From positions 52,767,330 to 52,831,329 of the forward strand of contig NC_133935.1 of the NCBI RefSeq assembly GCF_031877795.1: a stretch of 64,000 bases of DNA, given 5' to 3'. The notes beneath the pieces are model-generated. The model did not search any database. It was not told the origin of the DNA and worked only from the letters and a program-made list of their open reading frames with translations. The stretch is from Strix aluco (taxonomy: Eukaryota; Chordata; Aves; Strigiformes; Strigidae). Position numbers and translations under genes: made by a program. Shown here piece after piece: positions 25,101 through 40,100 of the stretch. Position 1 is the stretch's first letter; the number at the start of each line of letters is the position of its first letter.

Positions 25101-28100
25101 AGGTAACAGGTAACTACATCATACAGGTCTTTGAATTTAGGATATGTTGGAATGCTTTCCTCTTCTATCCCAGAAAATGTTCAGCTGTTTCTATACCAAT
25201 TTGTCTTACAAACACTCTCTGTGAGTTTGCAGACACATAAGCCTGGATGTGGATATATTGCCTCCTTGACAATATAAATATTGATTAGTCATGGAGATTA
25301 ATAAAAAGATTAAAGACATCAGACAAGCAAGAGGGATTGTTACAGTTCACAAGCAATCAATACTTAGATTGGTCACTGGAAGTTTTGAAAGTGCAAGGAC
25401 TGAAGAATTTAAAGTATGAGACAGATATTAAAACTCCACAGAGCAGGAGAAATTGCCAGGCAAGCAAACTAATAACTGACCTTAATACTGCAGCATGTCC
25501 TGGATCCCTACTTAAAACTACACATAGACTTTAATTATCAAATCAGAATGTAAATCTCTGGCTCCTGAAGCTCAGGTTCCCTTACCTCATCCAGATAAGA
25601 GTGTTAATGGGTAGTAAGATGACTATAGGTTGTCTGGGAAAATCTAAGATGTGGTTTAGCATAAAGACCTATAAACTTTGAAAATACTGATGCAGATTCA
25701 TTTTTCAGTTTCAACTGCAATTCAGTTTATGGTGTAATTACATCCATACTAAACAAACAGCTAGTGTGCAATTTAGCATGACATGCATTATATGTATTTT
25801 AAACGCCCGTGACTAGAATAGATGGTGTGCTACGTATCAAGATTAAGAAGTTGTCAAAGCTCTTTAGGTAAACCTGCATACCATCTGACTGCACTATATT
25901 TGGCCCAAACCATTGTGAATAGTCTTCCTTTTGCAATAACTAAACTTATCCAATTCAAAAATAAAAAAATGAAACATAACAAAAAGCAATAAATTTCAAA
26001 CTCAAGATAAAGCAGGCACTTACCATAAACTGGAATGCCAAGCTCTTAATCTGATTTCACTGCAAATCATTCACTGTACTGGTATCAGTTTTAAGTCTCT
26101 CTTTTTATAAACTTCTAAAGAAATAAATGCCAGAAACTCCATGATGTGAAAAAGCCAAATCCAACCAAATTTAAAAGTATGTTTTAAACACACATAGGCT
26201 CAGTGTTAGACTCCACTGTTTCAATTACCTTAAATGTATTAGAGTATTATTATGGATGTACTGTAAATGTTAATTACTACTTGCATATCAACAACAAAAG
26301 ACTTAAGCATACACTAAATGAACAATTTTTAGCTTACTTCGTTACAGAAATAAGCTTCTACAATACTGTTGCCCTGTGCCTGCCTATCTTTTCTAATAGC
26401 TTGTGAATCCAGAGGTCAGTTTGAAATTAACTTGACTGAAAAGCAAAGATTTGAGTCAAGTTTAGATCTTACAGTTTGTGCATTCATTAAATAGTTTGGG
26501 GTCCTGAGGAGTCTAGTGAAACTCCTACAGGCTCCCTGTCCAGGCAGCAGAGACACTGGCCAATACACTCAGCTTTTCACCAGTAAAAGCAATGTATCTT
26601 CTTGCCCAGGCCGCTGTATCATTCAAGGTAGGTGAGGGCATAGAGGATAAACAGGGTGGTTATTTTACTGAGAAGGTAAAGGATGCTCAGACTGAAGGCA
26701 TTAGGTCTTATCTTACAGACACATAGGAGATCAGGCTCTGATGCTCACTGAACTGCAAGTTAGGCATAACCATATATTGAAACAGATTTAAACATCCACA
26801 GCATGGAATGGCCCACCAAATATACAGTAGCCCAGAGATTTATTAAAAGACTTTAAATCAGATATTAAGCACTAAAACATTTCACCAATAGCTTATATTA
26901 TGAGATACCTAACTCTTCTTTATTTGCATCTGGAGGGAACCACTGAGCAGTACAGTGACAAGGTGGGCTTTCTCCTTTGAGATCATACAGAGAAAGCAGC
27001 AAAACATGAAGGATGGACAAATTTCACTCCAAGCACTTTCCAAATATATCATGCTTACTTCTCCTGTCTTAATAAACTTGTGCTCTCATAACTATGCTGA
27101 AGCATAACTTCAATCACATTTTTTAAATTTTGTCTGGACAATCAGTAGTTTGGCTCATTTTTCAATTAGAAAGAAAGCCCTTTTGAAATACATGAACAAT
27201 ATAAGTATCTTCTCTGGGTCAAAAAAGCCCCTTTTAATTGGAACTCTTTCTTTAATGCAAAGCAAAAAGTTTCATTCCAATATCAAGTAATATTTATATT
27301 TTTGAAAATAAATTAAATTTAAGGCAATTTAAGTTTTAATTAGTATTGCTGAACACAATAACAGTATTTCACTTCAAAGATACCAAAATAATGACTTTAA
27401 AATTATTTTCAAGTTTTTTTTCCTATGATGAGATGGAAGTGTTTACAAAATTGTAGATGAAAAATCTGTTTAGTATTTGTTAACATTCTGAGCTCCCCTC
27501 AAATTGCTGCTGTAATAAATACTGCCTTGCTATAGTCTTACTTAAAATGTTCCATTGCTGGTTCTTAGAAAAAAATGTAGGAAAAAGGCATCATAGAGGG
27601 GAAACATTTGACCATACTATCCAGATTTATTCACTATAGGCAGCACCTGGAATTGTACCCTTACATAAATACTTTACTTATGATGTAGATATGTATGATG
27701 TTAGCAATCTGTTTCTTTTCTCATTAAACAAAGACAGCGTGAAAAGCCAGAAGGATAGGTGTGAGACCAAATGAAAAAGATGAAGTAAATCCACACATAG
27801 CAGACTATCAAATGTTGGAAAGAGATGAATGGCATTAAAAAAGATTGTTGTGCAATGTTGCTATACTGTTAGCATTTTAAACAAAATTATGGATCAAAAA
27901 GACAGCATTGCACAGCACTGACAAAGTTTTCCAACCATAATCAAGGACAAAGACGAGCTCTGCTGTAATATCCCAAAATCGTACTGACTATAACAGTAAT
28001 ATGCTTTAATACTGTTCCTTCTCCTGTAGGACAGGAAAATGAGGCAGATTCTTGTTTGTTTAGGGGTTTGGGGAAGAGGTTTGTTTTTAGTGTTTGGTTG

Positions 28101-31100
28101 GTTGTGTTTTTTGGGAGTTGTCCAGAAATGGCAAGTTTCCCTCTACTTTGAGGAAAATAATTTTGCAGACAGTTCCTTATCAAGAACAAGAAAACTGCAT
28201 CTCTGCAGATCTTAACCATGGCAATTAGTCCAGGACTGCAACTTACAGCTTTTCAGATCAAAGCATGTAATGTTAGGCTCACCTACAAGACCTCTTAGCT
28301 GAGGTCAAATATGGAAGTATTAATTTAGGTAGGCCATGGATGAAGACACTAGAGGAAAGACAAAGCTGTCTGATGGGTCTCAGCTCTGTACTTTCAAATG
28401 ACCTAAAACCGGAATGTACTATGAATTTAAAATTCCTTTAAACATAATATTCTTTTTGAGATGTATTCCTTAAGTAAATTATGTATATTTACCACCACAG
28501 CTCCACTTAATTTTGGGTATTCTTTTAGTATATTCCAGTATTTTGATTTAGAATATGTGCATGTGGGAGATATTAATTGTTCTATAAGCCATAAAGCTAG
28601 TTTATGCTTACTCCCTAAGTCATCTAGGAACCCTTCCAATCTGATGATTAGTTTAAACATTTTCCTGTGATATCTGTGTATATACTTGGATTTGGAGTCT
28701 CATAAAATAATGCATATTCATACTTTAACATATATGAAGCTACATGAATTCCAGCTGTTTGCCTGCCATCACATATTTTATAGCCATGCACAAATTTCAT
28801 TTCACATCTAACAGTTTCTATAATTATTTAAGCAATGCTCACATGCCAGCATGTATCTAAATTCTTTGTATATTTTTTCTTTTTAGCAGAAGGAAGATTA
28901 AGTTGTTTAAGTACTATAATACTGCCAAAACCATACTATACATTAATGCACATTAATGCACTGAAGGACTGCTAGATTTCTGAGCCTACTTTCCCAAAGC
29001 CTGAAGTAACTACATAACAGATGTTAAGTCAGGAAGCCCACAAGAATATTTACTCTGATCTCTCCCTTAGCACCTACAAACCATCATCCACAAAAGACTA
29101 TATGCTCCCTAAACCAAATTTGAAACCATTATCATAATATGCTAACAGTCTCCTGGCTGTATTTTTGTTTTATATCTTTCTGTTTGAGGCAAATGACCAG
29201 ACTGTGAGAAGGAATGACAGCAACTGTAACTGGTGACACTGAAAGAACAGTTTCAGGAAGGGCTGTGCAGCAGGACACAAATGCTTTAGAAGACAAGAAA
29301 AAATAGCAGCTTTTCACATTCTTTGTCATATGTCAAGGGAAAGATGGCAAAAGTCATTTCAGCTATGTGAGCAGAGACTGGCTCATACATTTGGGAGCTG
29401 TTTATGATGTTTTATACAAAGCCTATAATAATGTGACACCTATGTTCTGTTTTGATGGCTCAGCAGAACATTCTCTTGCACATCTGTATTGTGCTAAATG
29501 TGAGGACAAAGCTGCTTTCGCTGGTCTTCAGTAAATACCAAGACCTCTCGGAAAAAATATATTGCTCACAAATGAGATTAATTATTTCTTATAATAACAA
29601 AGGTAACAATAATCCATATTTTCCTCTCATTTCCAAGTTTACTTGGAAGTTGTAAATGAATACTGTCGTAAATGAAAAGCAATAAATAGACTACATAACT
29701 GAATAATAAGCAAATTTTAAAAGCCAATGTTTGAAGAAATAATCACTTTTTTCCCCTTAAAAGATGCTTATTGTGCTAATATGGTTTAAACATAACTCGA
29801 GCATTAACATTTCTTTTTAAAGAAAAGTACTGCTTGCTATTTTTGTGGAAATTAAGAGAGGGCTCAAACTATGCATTATAAATGTAATATTATTTCTTAT
29901 ATAGTTACATTCTTAGAGAAACACACACTCATATACACACATCTATCCATTTATTCACTTTTTTCAGCAATAAGAAAATATACACTTCAAAAAATGATCT
30001 GACTCTGGAGACAATGCAACAACTTTATATCTAGTATTTCTAAAAGCTTAAAGGATGCAAACCAGATAACAATATTTCCATTTTGTAATACCTTGAGGTA
30101 ACAGTACAGGCACATCAGTGTTAAGGCCACAAAATAGAATAAAGGAAGATTTATTTGGCATAAAATCTATAACTTGCTCAGCTCTCAGGTAGAATACCAT
30201 TTATAAGTCCAAATGCATTAGGTACACTCCATTAATTTATAAGAGGAAGAGAATCTAGGACACTGGAATTCTTGCTGCCTTTTCTTTTCCATCATTGTTT
30301 TTCTTAATAAAATGAAAAAAAATGTTTACTTTAGACAGTTCTCTCATAAATAGACATCACTTTCTGTGAGGGATGAAAAACTGTTCTGCAACTTAAATGC
30401 ATAATAACAGTCAGAATGTTTACAGTAGTAGGGATTGGTTTGTAGCAGTATCAAGATGCCATAATTGTCTTTTATGTCTATAATGAGGTCATCTTTGGGT
30501 CTATTCTATATTCATTCCTGTAGGAATGAAAGTTTCTTTAAAAAGTATCTATATGTATATATATGTATGTATTTGTCTTGGTTTGATTTCTCACTGCTAT
30601 AATACAGTGATGTAATTAAAGATCATTCTCATTTGTAATTTGTTTCACATACAGCCAATGCATTTATCCTTTTTATTTTGCTACCTGCATTATTTTTAGT
30701 ATGGCACTAGAGATGAACCTTCTTGATATAAAGGTAATTTTTTAAAAATATATTGACAATGTCATAGTGTCATAGTGCCACTGATCCAAAGCAACCGGAA
30801 ACAAATCAGGCTGAACAATATGACATTTATTTAAGTAATGTGAATTGCTGAAAGAAGTTGAAAATAAGTGCAACAATAATATTTCAAATTGCACTAATGC
30901 AATATTGTAGATTGCATCCTGTCAAGTCAAGTGATTTAAACACAAGTACATTTTCAACCATCTGCTCTGCAGTCAGTGCAGCTATCTTTCCAGTCCAGCT
31001 TTATTTTTTATTTGTGTTTCCTACAAGGCTGGAAAAGCCTGATGAGCTCCTAGAATTAACATCAGGATAAACTACTTGCTAATATCAGTCAGACTCTTTT

Positions 31101-34100
31101 TCTTTTTCTTTTTCTTTTTCTTTTTCTTTTTCTTTTTCTTTTTCTTTTTCTTTTTCTTTTTCTTTTTCTTTTTCTTTTTCTTTTTCTTTTTCTTTTTCTT
31201 TTTCTTTTTCTTTTTCTTTCTTTTTCTTTTTCTTTTTTAATAAAATATAAAATCCACTTGCAGGAGCTGATTTGCTTTGTTTGGCAAAGAATCCCCAATA
31301 TTTTGCTGAAGTAGAGCCTTATCTTTCACTTTAAAACAAGTCCTTCAACTGCAAATGCTTTAAGCAAGTACTTAGTACTGCTATTGGAATGTAATTTCTG
31401 GCATCCAGAGGAAAAGCAACTCAAAATTGATTCTGATCATGTTTAAAACCTGTTCATTAAGTTGGAAAGCACTTTAAAAATATGCTGCTTTTCCCAAGCA
31501 GGACTACATCAAAATACTGAGCATTATGTGACTAGTCTTATCTCTAGCTCAAAAACCTATGGCTAAATACTTTTTGTACACTTGGATAAGCATTTAAAGG
31601 AGACATAAAAAAATCCAAAAAAAGTATTGATGAATTTGAAAATATTAAGATGTCATGCAATTATTTTTGTGTTAGATTCTTTATCACATTTCTGGGAATG
31701 GTAACCTGCCTTTCTGACATATCTTATGTGTTTGTGTAACAGCAATGAAGGTAACATAGTTCAACAATTGTTGGAAAGGTTTCTCTGTAGTTCCTCCATG
31801 CATTTGGCAGTATGTTTTTTCCATTTCTTACAACATTTACAACTGGCTGCACTGATTCCATAAACCTAAATAATACAGTAACCTTGACAGAATCAAAGAG
31901 AAAAAAATGCTCTTGCAATAAATATCACCAAAAATAAATGACTACCATTGAGTTAGGGTCGCTAATCTATGAGTTAAGATAGCTCAGCAGCTGAAAGCAC
32001 AGCATGCTGGGGAGTAAGCAGTCAGTTGTTCAACCATCCATCACACTTTGCTCACCACTTTCCCTCCTCTAACTACATTTCCTCAGTGTCATTATCCTGA
32101 ATGCACACATTCTTGTGTCCTGAAGGATCCTTGAATTCTATTGTTTCTATCTTTTGATTACTAATGATGATTAATTTGACCTTCAGATATTCCTTAGGAC
32201 TTCTACAAGAAATATAGTAATCGTGTGTGGTAACCCATAGGAGCCTGGCTGATGATAGAGCACCTTAACACACTGGCTGCTTCTTCATAGATCCTCTTCC
32301 CAAAAGGTTGCACCTGATAATTTTGAACTGATGAGCTTAAGTCAGGAACACATAAGTCTCACTGCAAATATGAGGTCTCTTTTTCCTGACATGTTCATAA
32401 GAAACAAAGTAAGTGATCAGTGGTGCTGGTGCTTTCTCTAAATGGATCACTTTTATGTAGAAATTACAGATCCTTGATCTGTTTTGCTATCTGGTTTTTT
32501 GTTTGTTTTTTTTGTTTGGTTTTTTTTTTTTTTTTCCAGTGATGCATCAGAGACATGAACCAAGGGCATTACATATTTTGATTAAAACTGTTGTTTGGCT
32601 TACAGGTTTTTTCTTGTTTGCTAGGGTACAATGTGTATGGAGTTATGGACCATGTAATTTAGAAAACATCTTCAAGTTAGCAAATTACTCTGTATCTATG
32701 AATTTTAAAAAGTTGGAAAATTGCCCAGTTTTTAATCAAGGAGTAGCCATGCTGATTACTATTTACATGGATACATATCAATGCTTTATATTAATTATCT
32801 TTTACATGCTCTGCTACGGAATTTTTTTTATGAAAGCCTAAAACACTTGATCACAAAGCAGAAGAGTTTAAGATGATTTATGACATTTATTTTTAAGTTA
32901 ACAATATGAAACTTCATAATATTTAATAGAAAATGAGTGTAATACTGTGAACTGCTGAACACTCAGCAGTTTTCAGAAACATTTACGGTCACCAACTACA
33001 AAAACAAGTTCTGTCCCAAAATCAATTGCCCAAATTTTACAGACACATTTATTGTGAAATGAAGTCAGATGCAGCAAAATACTTCAGCATTTTTTTAAAC
33101 TTTCTTTATATTTGTATTCCTGTTACCTTCAGTATCACTGAGTAAAGTGAAGGCCATGCATAGATATTTGTAAAAACTAGTCTTTCAACTTGGAAAAAGG
33201 CAAGAAACAAGAAAGAAGAAAGGAGGAAAGAAGCTAATGATGAAATGGAACCAAAGCACCTGTAAGAGAGATGCATATAAATAGAAACATTGTAACACCA
33301 GGCACATATTTTTCACAAAGTGGCCTGCATGCCATTGTAATGGGGATAGCTGGAAATACCATCAGCACATGATATATGCATTGCAAATGGTCTTCTCCGA
33401 AAAATGTTCTTTTCTTCTCAGAAAACTGATGCAACCAGCTTATAACTTAAACAGTAAATGTCGTGTAGTGTATCAACATGAACATTAGAAAATTCATTGA
33501 CAAATATGAGGTACTTGGAAGAATTAATGAAAGATTCCTGCAGAAGAAAAGACAATTAATTTTTAAAGCTTAGTATTTAACCGCAATTAACTCCTCAGGA
33601 CTTCAGGCTTCCATGAATCTAAACTTAAACCAGTTTTTCAGGCCCAAAAAATGTGTTGGGGATTTCACTTTAATAATATTACTGTTGACATACACAATGA
33701 ACCTGTGCCATTAGAGGTTACTTCTCCTTCAAATGAAAAACCAGACAAGGACTTACTCATTCTTCCTCTGCAGAAATACAGTAAAGATAATAATACTAAT
33801 ATATAAATATTAGTAAATATAATTCTCTATAGCAGTAGTTAATATGAAGGTATTAAAATATACTTTGTTAAATTTATATCCTTTTCAGGGTTTCACCAGG
33901 AATTTCAGGAAGCATAACTCTAAGTATAGAAATTCTCCAATGAAAATATTTATTGGTTTTATTCCAGAGGTCTCATCCTTGAACTACTATCCGTTCATCC
34001 CCATGGTTGCTCTTTCTTTCTCTGTGGATGGCTGCAAGGGAAAGACTTGGTTTAATTTGGTAATATCTGTGTTTGAGCACTTGTACTAAAAGAAGCATCA

Positions 34101-37100
34101 CATCTCTGAAAAGATTAAAATAAATCCTATCTAATATGTCTGCTTTCAGGAAACAAAGGAAAATACTAATCCAAAACTAAAGGTTCATTTTTAGTTATCC
34201 AGTATTTCTACCAGTTTTTCTATCTCAAAAGTAAACGTACTAAAAAAATGCTATGCCCAGACATAGAGACTACATATTCACACAAACACACACACAAAAC
34301 CCCCCCAGAAAAAACCCATCACTTTTCCTCATCTGACTGGTGGACTCTTAATGATATATATGAGTTGCTTTTTCCTGGGATAACAGAAAGTACTCATCCC
34401 ATTTATAAGTATTTTTCACCTGGAAACTGTGAACGCACTCTTTCAAGTTCAAAGAACTTTAAAATTTGTAACTGAAGAAGACTGGTTTTAGTACTTTGTG
34501 CCTTGCCAAAGCAGATTACAATTTTTAGGTATAAAACTTGTCTTTACAGTTTGCTAACTGTGTGAACCAGATTGTCAAACAAGTTCTGTATATTCTGCTG
34601 TTACAAAGGGAGAACAATTTTCTGTATTGTTGCAGATCATAAAACTGAAAAGAAAGACAGAGGCTATAGTACACCATTGTCACAACTACAATTATAGCAA
34701 CTTGAAAATAAGAGATATGCTGTTAATCTCAGAGCTAATTGTTGGGAAGAAGAAAAAAGCCAAAACAAACAGTGCTTGCAAATATTTATCTTAATTCTTC
34801 ATAGACTTTTTCCTAAACCATGTTATTAGCTAGTTGCAAATATCTCCCTTTTTCCTTTATTCCTCTAATGAATTACTGTCTTTTCTACAAATCTGTGTAT
34901 GCACATGTGAACACAATATTCATAAATGTTCATTACTCACTTGCTATTATTCCCTATTATCATTCATGATTTTTATACACCTTCTTAAAAATCTGTAACT
35001 ACTTTTCCTGGAAGCAGAAAAATACTTTGTAATTTGGAAGCCTAGCAGACATCACAGAGAGCAAAAAGTCATAGCAAACACTTTTAGAAGACCTTGCACA
35101 GGCATTTAGTAGTTCTTATGAATGTAGGATATATTCTCTATAACTCAAATAATGAAATTTTTCAGATAACGCATTCACTGTGAAAAATTCAGCCAACTTC
35201 AGTTAAGATGAATATTGTCATTTGCATTTCTCTGTCTTCTAAAAATTGCCCATCATATTAATGTTCACATAAAATCACATTTTTACCCTGCACATTATCC
35301 TATAGTTTATTTGGTTTTTTTTTCCAGAATAATGTAACTAACTCAACTTGGAAATGATTCCTTATATATTGTTACAGGCAATAATATGTAATTTCAGAGA
35401 AAGCACAAGATACATGATTCTTCCCAGTTGCTTCTTTATTGTATTCCCTTCTGATCTCAATTTTGCACTGTATAATTAAACTTCAGATTGAAAATACTCA
35501 ATCTACTATCTATGAAGTTTTCGTGGACCACTTACTGTGAATTATGGATCATGAGTGGATCATTAAATCTCATCTACATATTCAGGATATATGTAACAAG
35601 AAGTATAAATCTGAATGTATTTATAACTTGGAAGTGTCCTAAGAAGTTATCAATCAATCACATTGTAAGATTATTTCCAAATGCATTTGCTATTTAACAC
35701 ATATGAATCATTAAGCTTAAAATGTACTTTATGGAAAAACATTTGTAAAACATTATTTTATCATTATTTTCATTATTATTGTATTTTTATTAATATCCAG
35801 TAAAATGCATATGGTGAATTTCAGTGGTAACAATTAGAAGCTTAAGAGTGGGAATTTCCCAAATTCATCTACAGCCTATAAATTAGATAATGTCTGAAGA
35901 ACTGCATAAGGTAAATATATGTGAATAATATTTAGTTCACAACATACTGGGAAACAGGAAGAGGGAGGGAAAGGGGAAGAGGGAGGGGAAAGCAAGGGCA
36001 AAAGGAAAGAGAAGGAGGAAGGGAATTTATTTCTGTTTCAATGATATCATACAAAATGGAAACTGAGCATTCTCATCAGGTTTGGGCACCTAAGGTATTT
36101 AGAGTGTTAAGTGCAGACAATGGTAGCATATTAATGGGATCATACAAGGTACCAGATATGCATTTTTCCCAGTATTTTGCAAAAGCGGAGACTGAGAAAT
36201 TGGGGTGGGGGGAGACATAACTACATTCAATTGTCAATTAAAACTGAGAATCTTTGGGGGGGTTCATCTCTGGGTTTTTTTTTTTCCTTTTTTCTGTCAA
36301 GTGAAAAAATAACGTGTATGTATATTGAGAAAATCTGTTTAATTATAGAATAATATGTAAAGGTAACAGTGAATATTTTGTCTTCCAGGTCAAAAAGACT
36401 AAAAGCAATAAACAAATGGTTAGAAACATGAAGAAAAAAATCAAAATTAGAATAATGAAAAGCCAGAAGTTATCAAAAGATTATCCTCTCAATCAACAAT
36501 TGAAACAAGATTTATGTGATGTTTCTAATCTTTCAATGCATTTCTTTATTTCAGCTGCACCTGAATCAGTAGCCTTTATTACACCCTAGAGGAAGCAGAG
36601 CCTTTGGAGACAATTTAGCAAACAGGTCGAGAATTCTGAAAGTGTCCCACAGGTTCAGATCAGAACATTTTCCAATGTGCTTAAACTTTAGACAACCCAC
36701 ATTTAACTGCTTTTTAAAAACAATAATCTTCAGGAAAATATTTTCTGATTAATCAGTAATTTAAGAATGAGCTCTAATGTCTTCTCTCCTCGTTCTTTTT
36801 TCCTTTCCTCTCCCTAGCCTTTTACAGCAAAATACACATGCCTGAGAATAACACTCTATCCAACAGAATTGGAAGAGAAATCAGATACATTTTTTTTAAT
36901 CTGTACATTATCTGAGCAGATGTCAATTTATCTTTGCATATTCCCATACCCACCTCACATACTTTTTGTCCTCAGAGTTGAATTTGTCATCAAGTTGATA
37001 CTTTCAGATTTCCATCTACAATGGAAAGAGCTCTACCTGATGGTTCTTTCAAATTTTTAGATGTTTCCTATGTATATTTACATGCCATTTCTTTGTGGAC

Positions 37101-40100
37101 TGGATCAACAAATACACCTTACGTGGACTGTAATCAACCAAAACATGATTATTTTCTTTAATGAGGGTGAAAGTATGCCTTCCCCTGTGAAGACAATATT
37201 TCATAAAATGTGACCAAGTAAGGAGTGAAAGAGTTATGAAAAATTAGTAGAGGAAGCCTGGGACTTAAGCAGTGGAAAAGGAATATATTATAAGGGAGTT
37301 GGGCAAAGGTCTTTATGGCATTTGTGTTTTGTCTGGACTAGAGAGGAAACAACATGTATAATGTCCTCTACATAGACCTTTCCCTTGTAGAGGCAGAGGA
37401 GACATCTCCATAGACAAGGTCTTCTGAAAATGGCAGGGTGGGGGAAATCTAGATAGGGTCTGCTTACATGAACAGGGAATATTTGAGCTCTGCTGTAAAA
37501 AGCAACATGAACTGGCTTGGTGACCTATTGCCATCTTATTACACTTGAAGATAATATTTGTGTGGCTTTTGAACCAGGCCTATTTTCTTACCTAGTGTGA
37601 AGAAATGAAAAAACCACCACTGGCAGAAACCCTATTCTCCACCAGGTAATGTCAAGGAGCTTACTTCTAATGATTGTGATGCATCATAAATTAAAAATAA
37701 ATTAGTGCCCATTAAAATATAGGTTCTTGTTATTTGTATTACAGATGCTGCCTAACATTATGCATTCCTGAAGCCACCTTTCATCTAAGGAGTTATGTTG
37801 ATATTCTTCAGCCAGAACATATTAAAATAATCCAATGAAATATACCCACTACTGCAAGGATTTAACAGGTGTGCCTATGAGGAGAATATTACTCAGGTCT
37901 ATTAATGAAAGAATTATTTTCTTCCCAGAGGAGAAACTATGCTTCTTTAGTGAGTTTTAATACATCTTACTGAAAAGCAATTGGTTAGAAAGTTGACTGA
38001 TCTAGGCAATATGTATATCTGAACACCTTGTCAGGTAATTTTTTTATAACATCAGGATAACTGATCCAGATGAAATTCTATGATACAAATTTGTTCTTGT
38101 CTTAATCCCATATGCCACTTCAGCACTGTTTCTCTGAGCATAGGGTCAAGTGCTTTGCACTCAAGTTACTGTTTACATTTGAGTAAGTAAATATGAAAAG
38201 CTTCTAAATCACAATGTCAATGGCTTGTATAACCTTGCACACTCTTTGCACAGGTATAAACTGTGGCACTGTGTGAAAGACAAGAGAATCACTCCTACAT
38301 GTGTTATATTTGTGACATGCTATTTGATTTTTAAGGAACGATACATAAAATTAGAACTAGCATTGCATGAAACACTCCTATGCTTTAACATCCATTTTAT
38401 TACCAAACTGAAATTAAAATTTCAACTCTCAGAATTTTCAGCTGAATTAAAACTCTTCAAATAAATCACTCTGAAATATCTCAAATGTGTTTTGTTGTAC
38501 AAATAGACAAATTAGAATTATAACTATCTGGCATTCCCATGATCTAATTCTGCCTCTCAGCTTTTCAAAATAATTGCAAACATTTTATTTCAGGTCATTT
38601 GGTACTATATTCCATTTCATTATCAAACAGTCTTAAAAAAATTGCAGCTCTACAGTTTGTTAATTTAGGATAAACCCAATTGCTGGACTGTGTTACTCAT
38701 TATTGTATGTGCAGACACATAACACACATTGGACCTTGCTCTGAGATGAATTGCCCCGTCACATTCTGGGAGCTGTAGTCCTCCTGCAAGTCCAGGCCAT
38801 AGGAGTCAGGGGTTTGTGGTGGTTTTTTGTCAAACTTTGTTAATCAAAAATGATTATTCACGCCATCAGCCCCTTACAACCATCTCTAAAGCTGACTACA
38901 TTCTCTTCTCAGTGAGAATCACATAATTTCAGGTCACTGGCTGTTGTTACATAGTTACCTACTTGCCTGTAAACTACTTGTTACATAGTTTGTTCCTTCA
39001 CTGAATAATCAGAATAACCCTTACAGTCACAGTGCCTGATTCTCCACTAAGTGCACTGCGCATCACTGGAACTCTATGGAATCCAATAAATTAAAATTGA
39101 AGTTAGAAGACTCATAGTTCAGGTTAAATTATACTGTGTCCTTAGACTTTTATTTTTTATTTATGAAGCAGAGATAAGCTTACTGACAAATAAGTCAAAA
39201 GTTTAATCACAAGATTATTTTAATAAAGTAAATACTACCAGTTTTGCTCAAATACTGTAAATCCTCAAAGCTAATCTTTTATATTTTGGGGAAAAGACAC
39301 AAATCATTTATGGATAATGTCTTTTTAAGGTTGATATAAATAAAAATGAGATTTTTAATGAATGCCTCTGGGAGCATTTAAGTCATTGAAGGTACACGGT
39401 CAAGAGATCTTGATATTACAAACACCTATGGATAAACACATTTTCATAAATATATAAAAATGTTTATGTGTTGACTTTAAGGAGGTGAAAAATTTATTTT
39501 AACTTTGAACTTTATGAAATCACTAAGGTATTTAACATTAAGAACATACTGCAGGATTAGCACCATGGTGCCTATACTTGGAATGGAGTCCCAGGCAGTT
39601 ATTTCACATGTCTCTGATAAGAGCATAACATGGTCAGTGAAAACTGTCATACATCACTATGATATCAATGGATCTGATGTAAGTTTTCCTACTGTCATCT
39701 TTTATTTTTTCCAGTGTCACTAGCCAAACTATGAGTCTACAATATTTGTCTATAAATTCAAGGACAACCTGCAGATTCACCATATGTAGCACATGAGCTA
39801 AAGTTCATCAATAATGTAGCTATTTTACTTTAATTCTTTTATTTTACTGCATTTCACTGAGCAGATGTGCAGGTAAATTAACTAACTCACTAACTAACTA
39901 ACTCACTGACTAATCTTATTTCACCATAAGTAATCTCATGCTGCTTCTCACCAGCTTTAAGACCTTATGTTCCTTAATTAAATGTTTCATGGTAACAGTT
40001 ATACAGTCTTGGTTTCTTATAGATTGAATAGGTCCTGCAAAAACAGTATTTAAGTAGAATATCCAGAAGTAAAATCTCCTGCACTTTGTTTACTTACTTG

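Noticed and set aside
31089..31298. Lys/Arg-repeat frame
   Set aside because: Translation of the (AAAAG)n microsatellite, not a protein gene.
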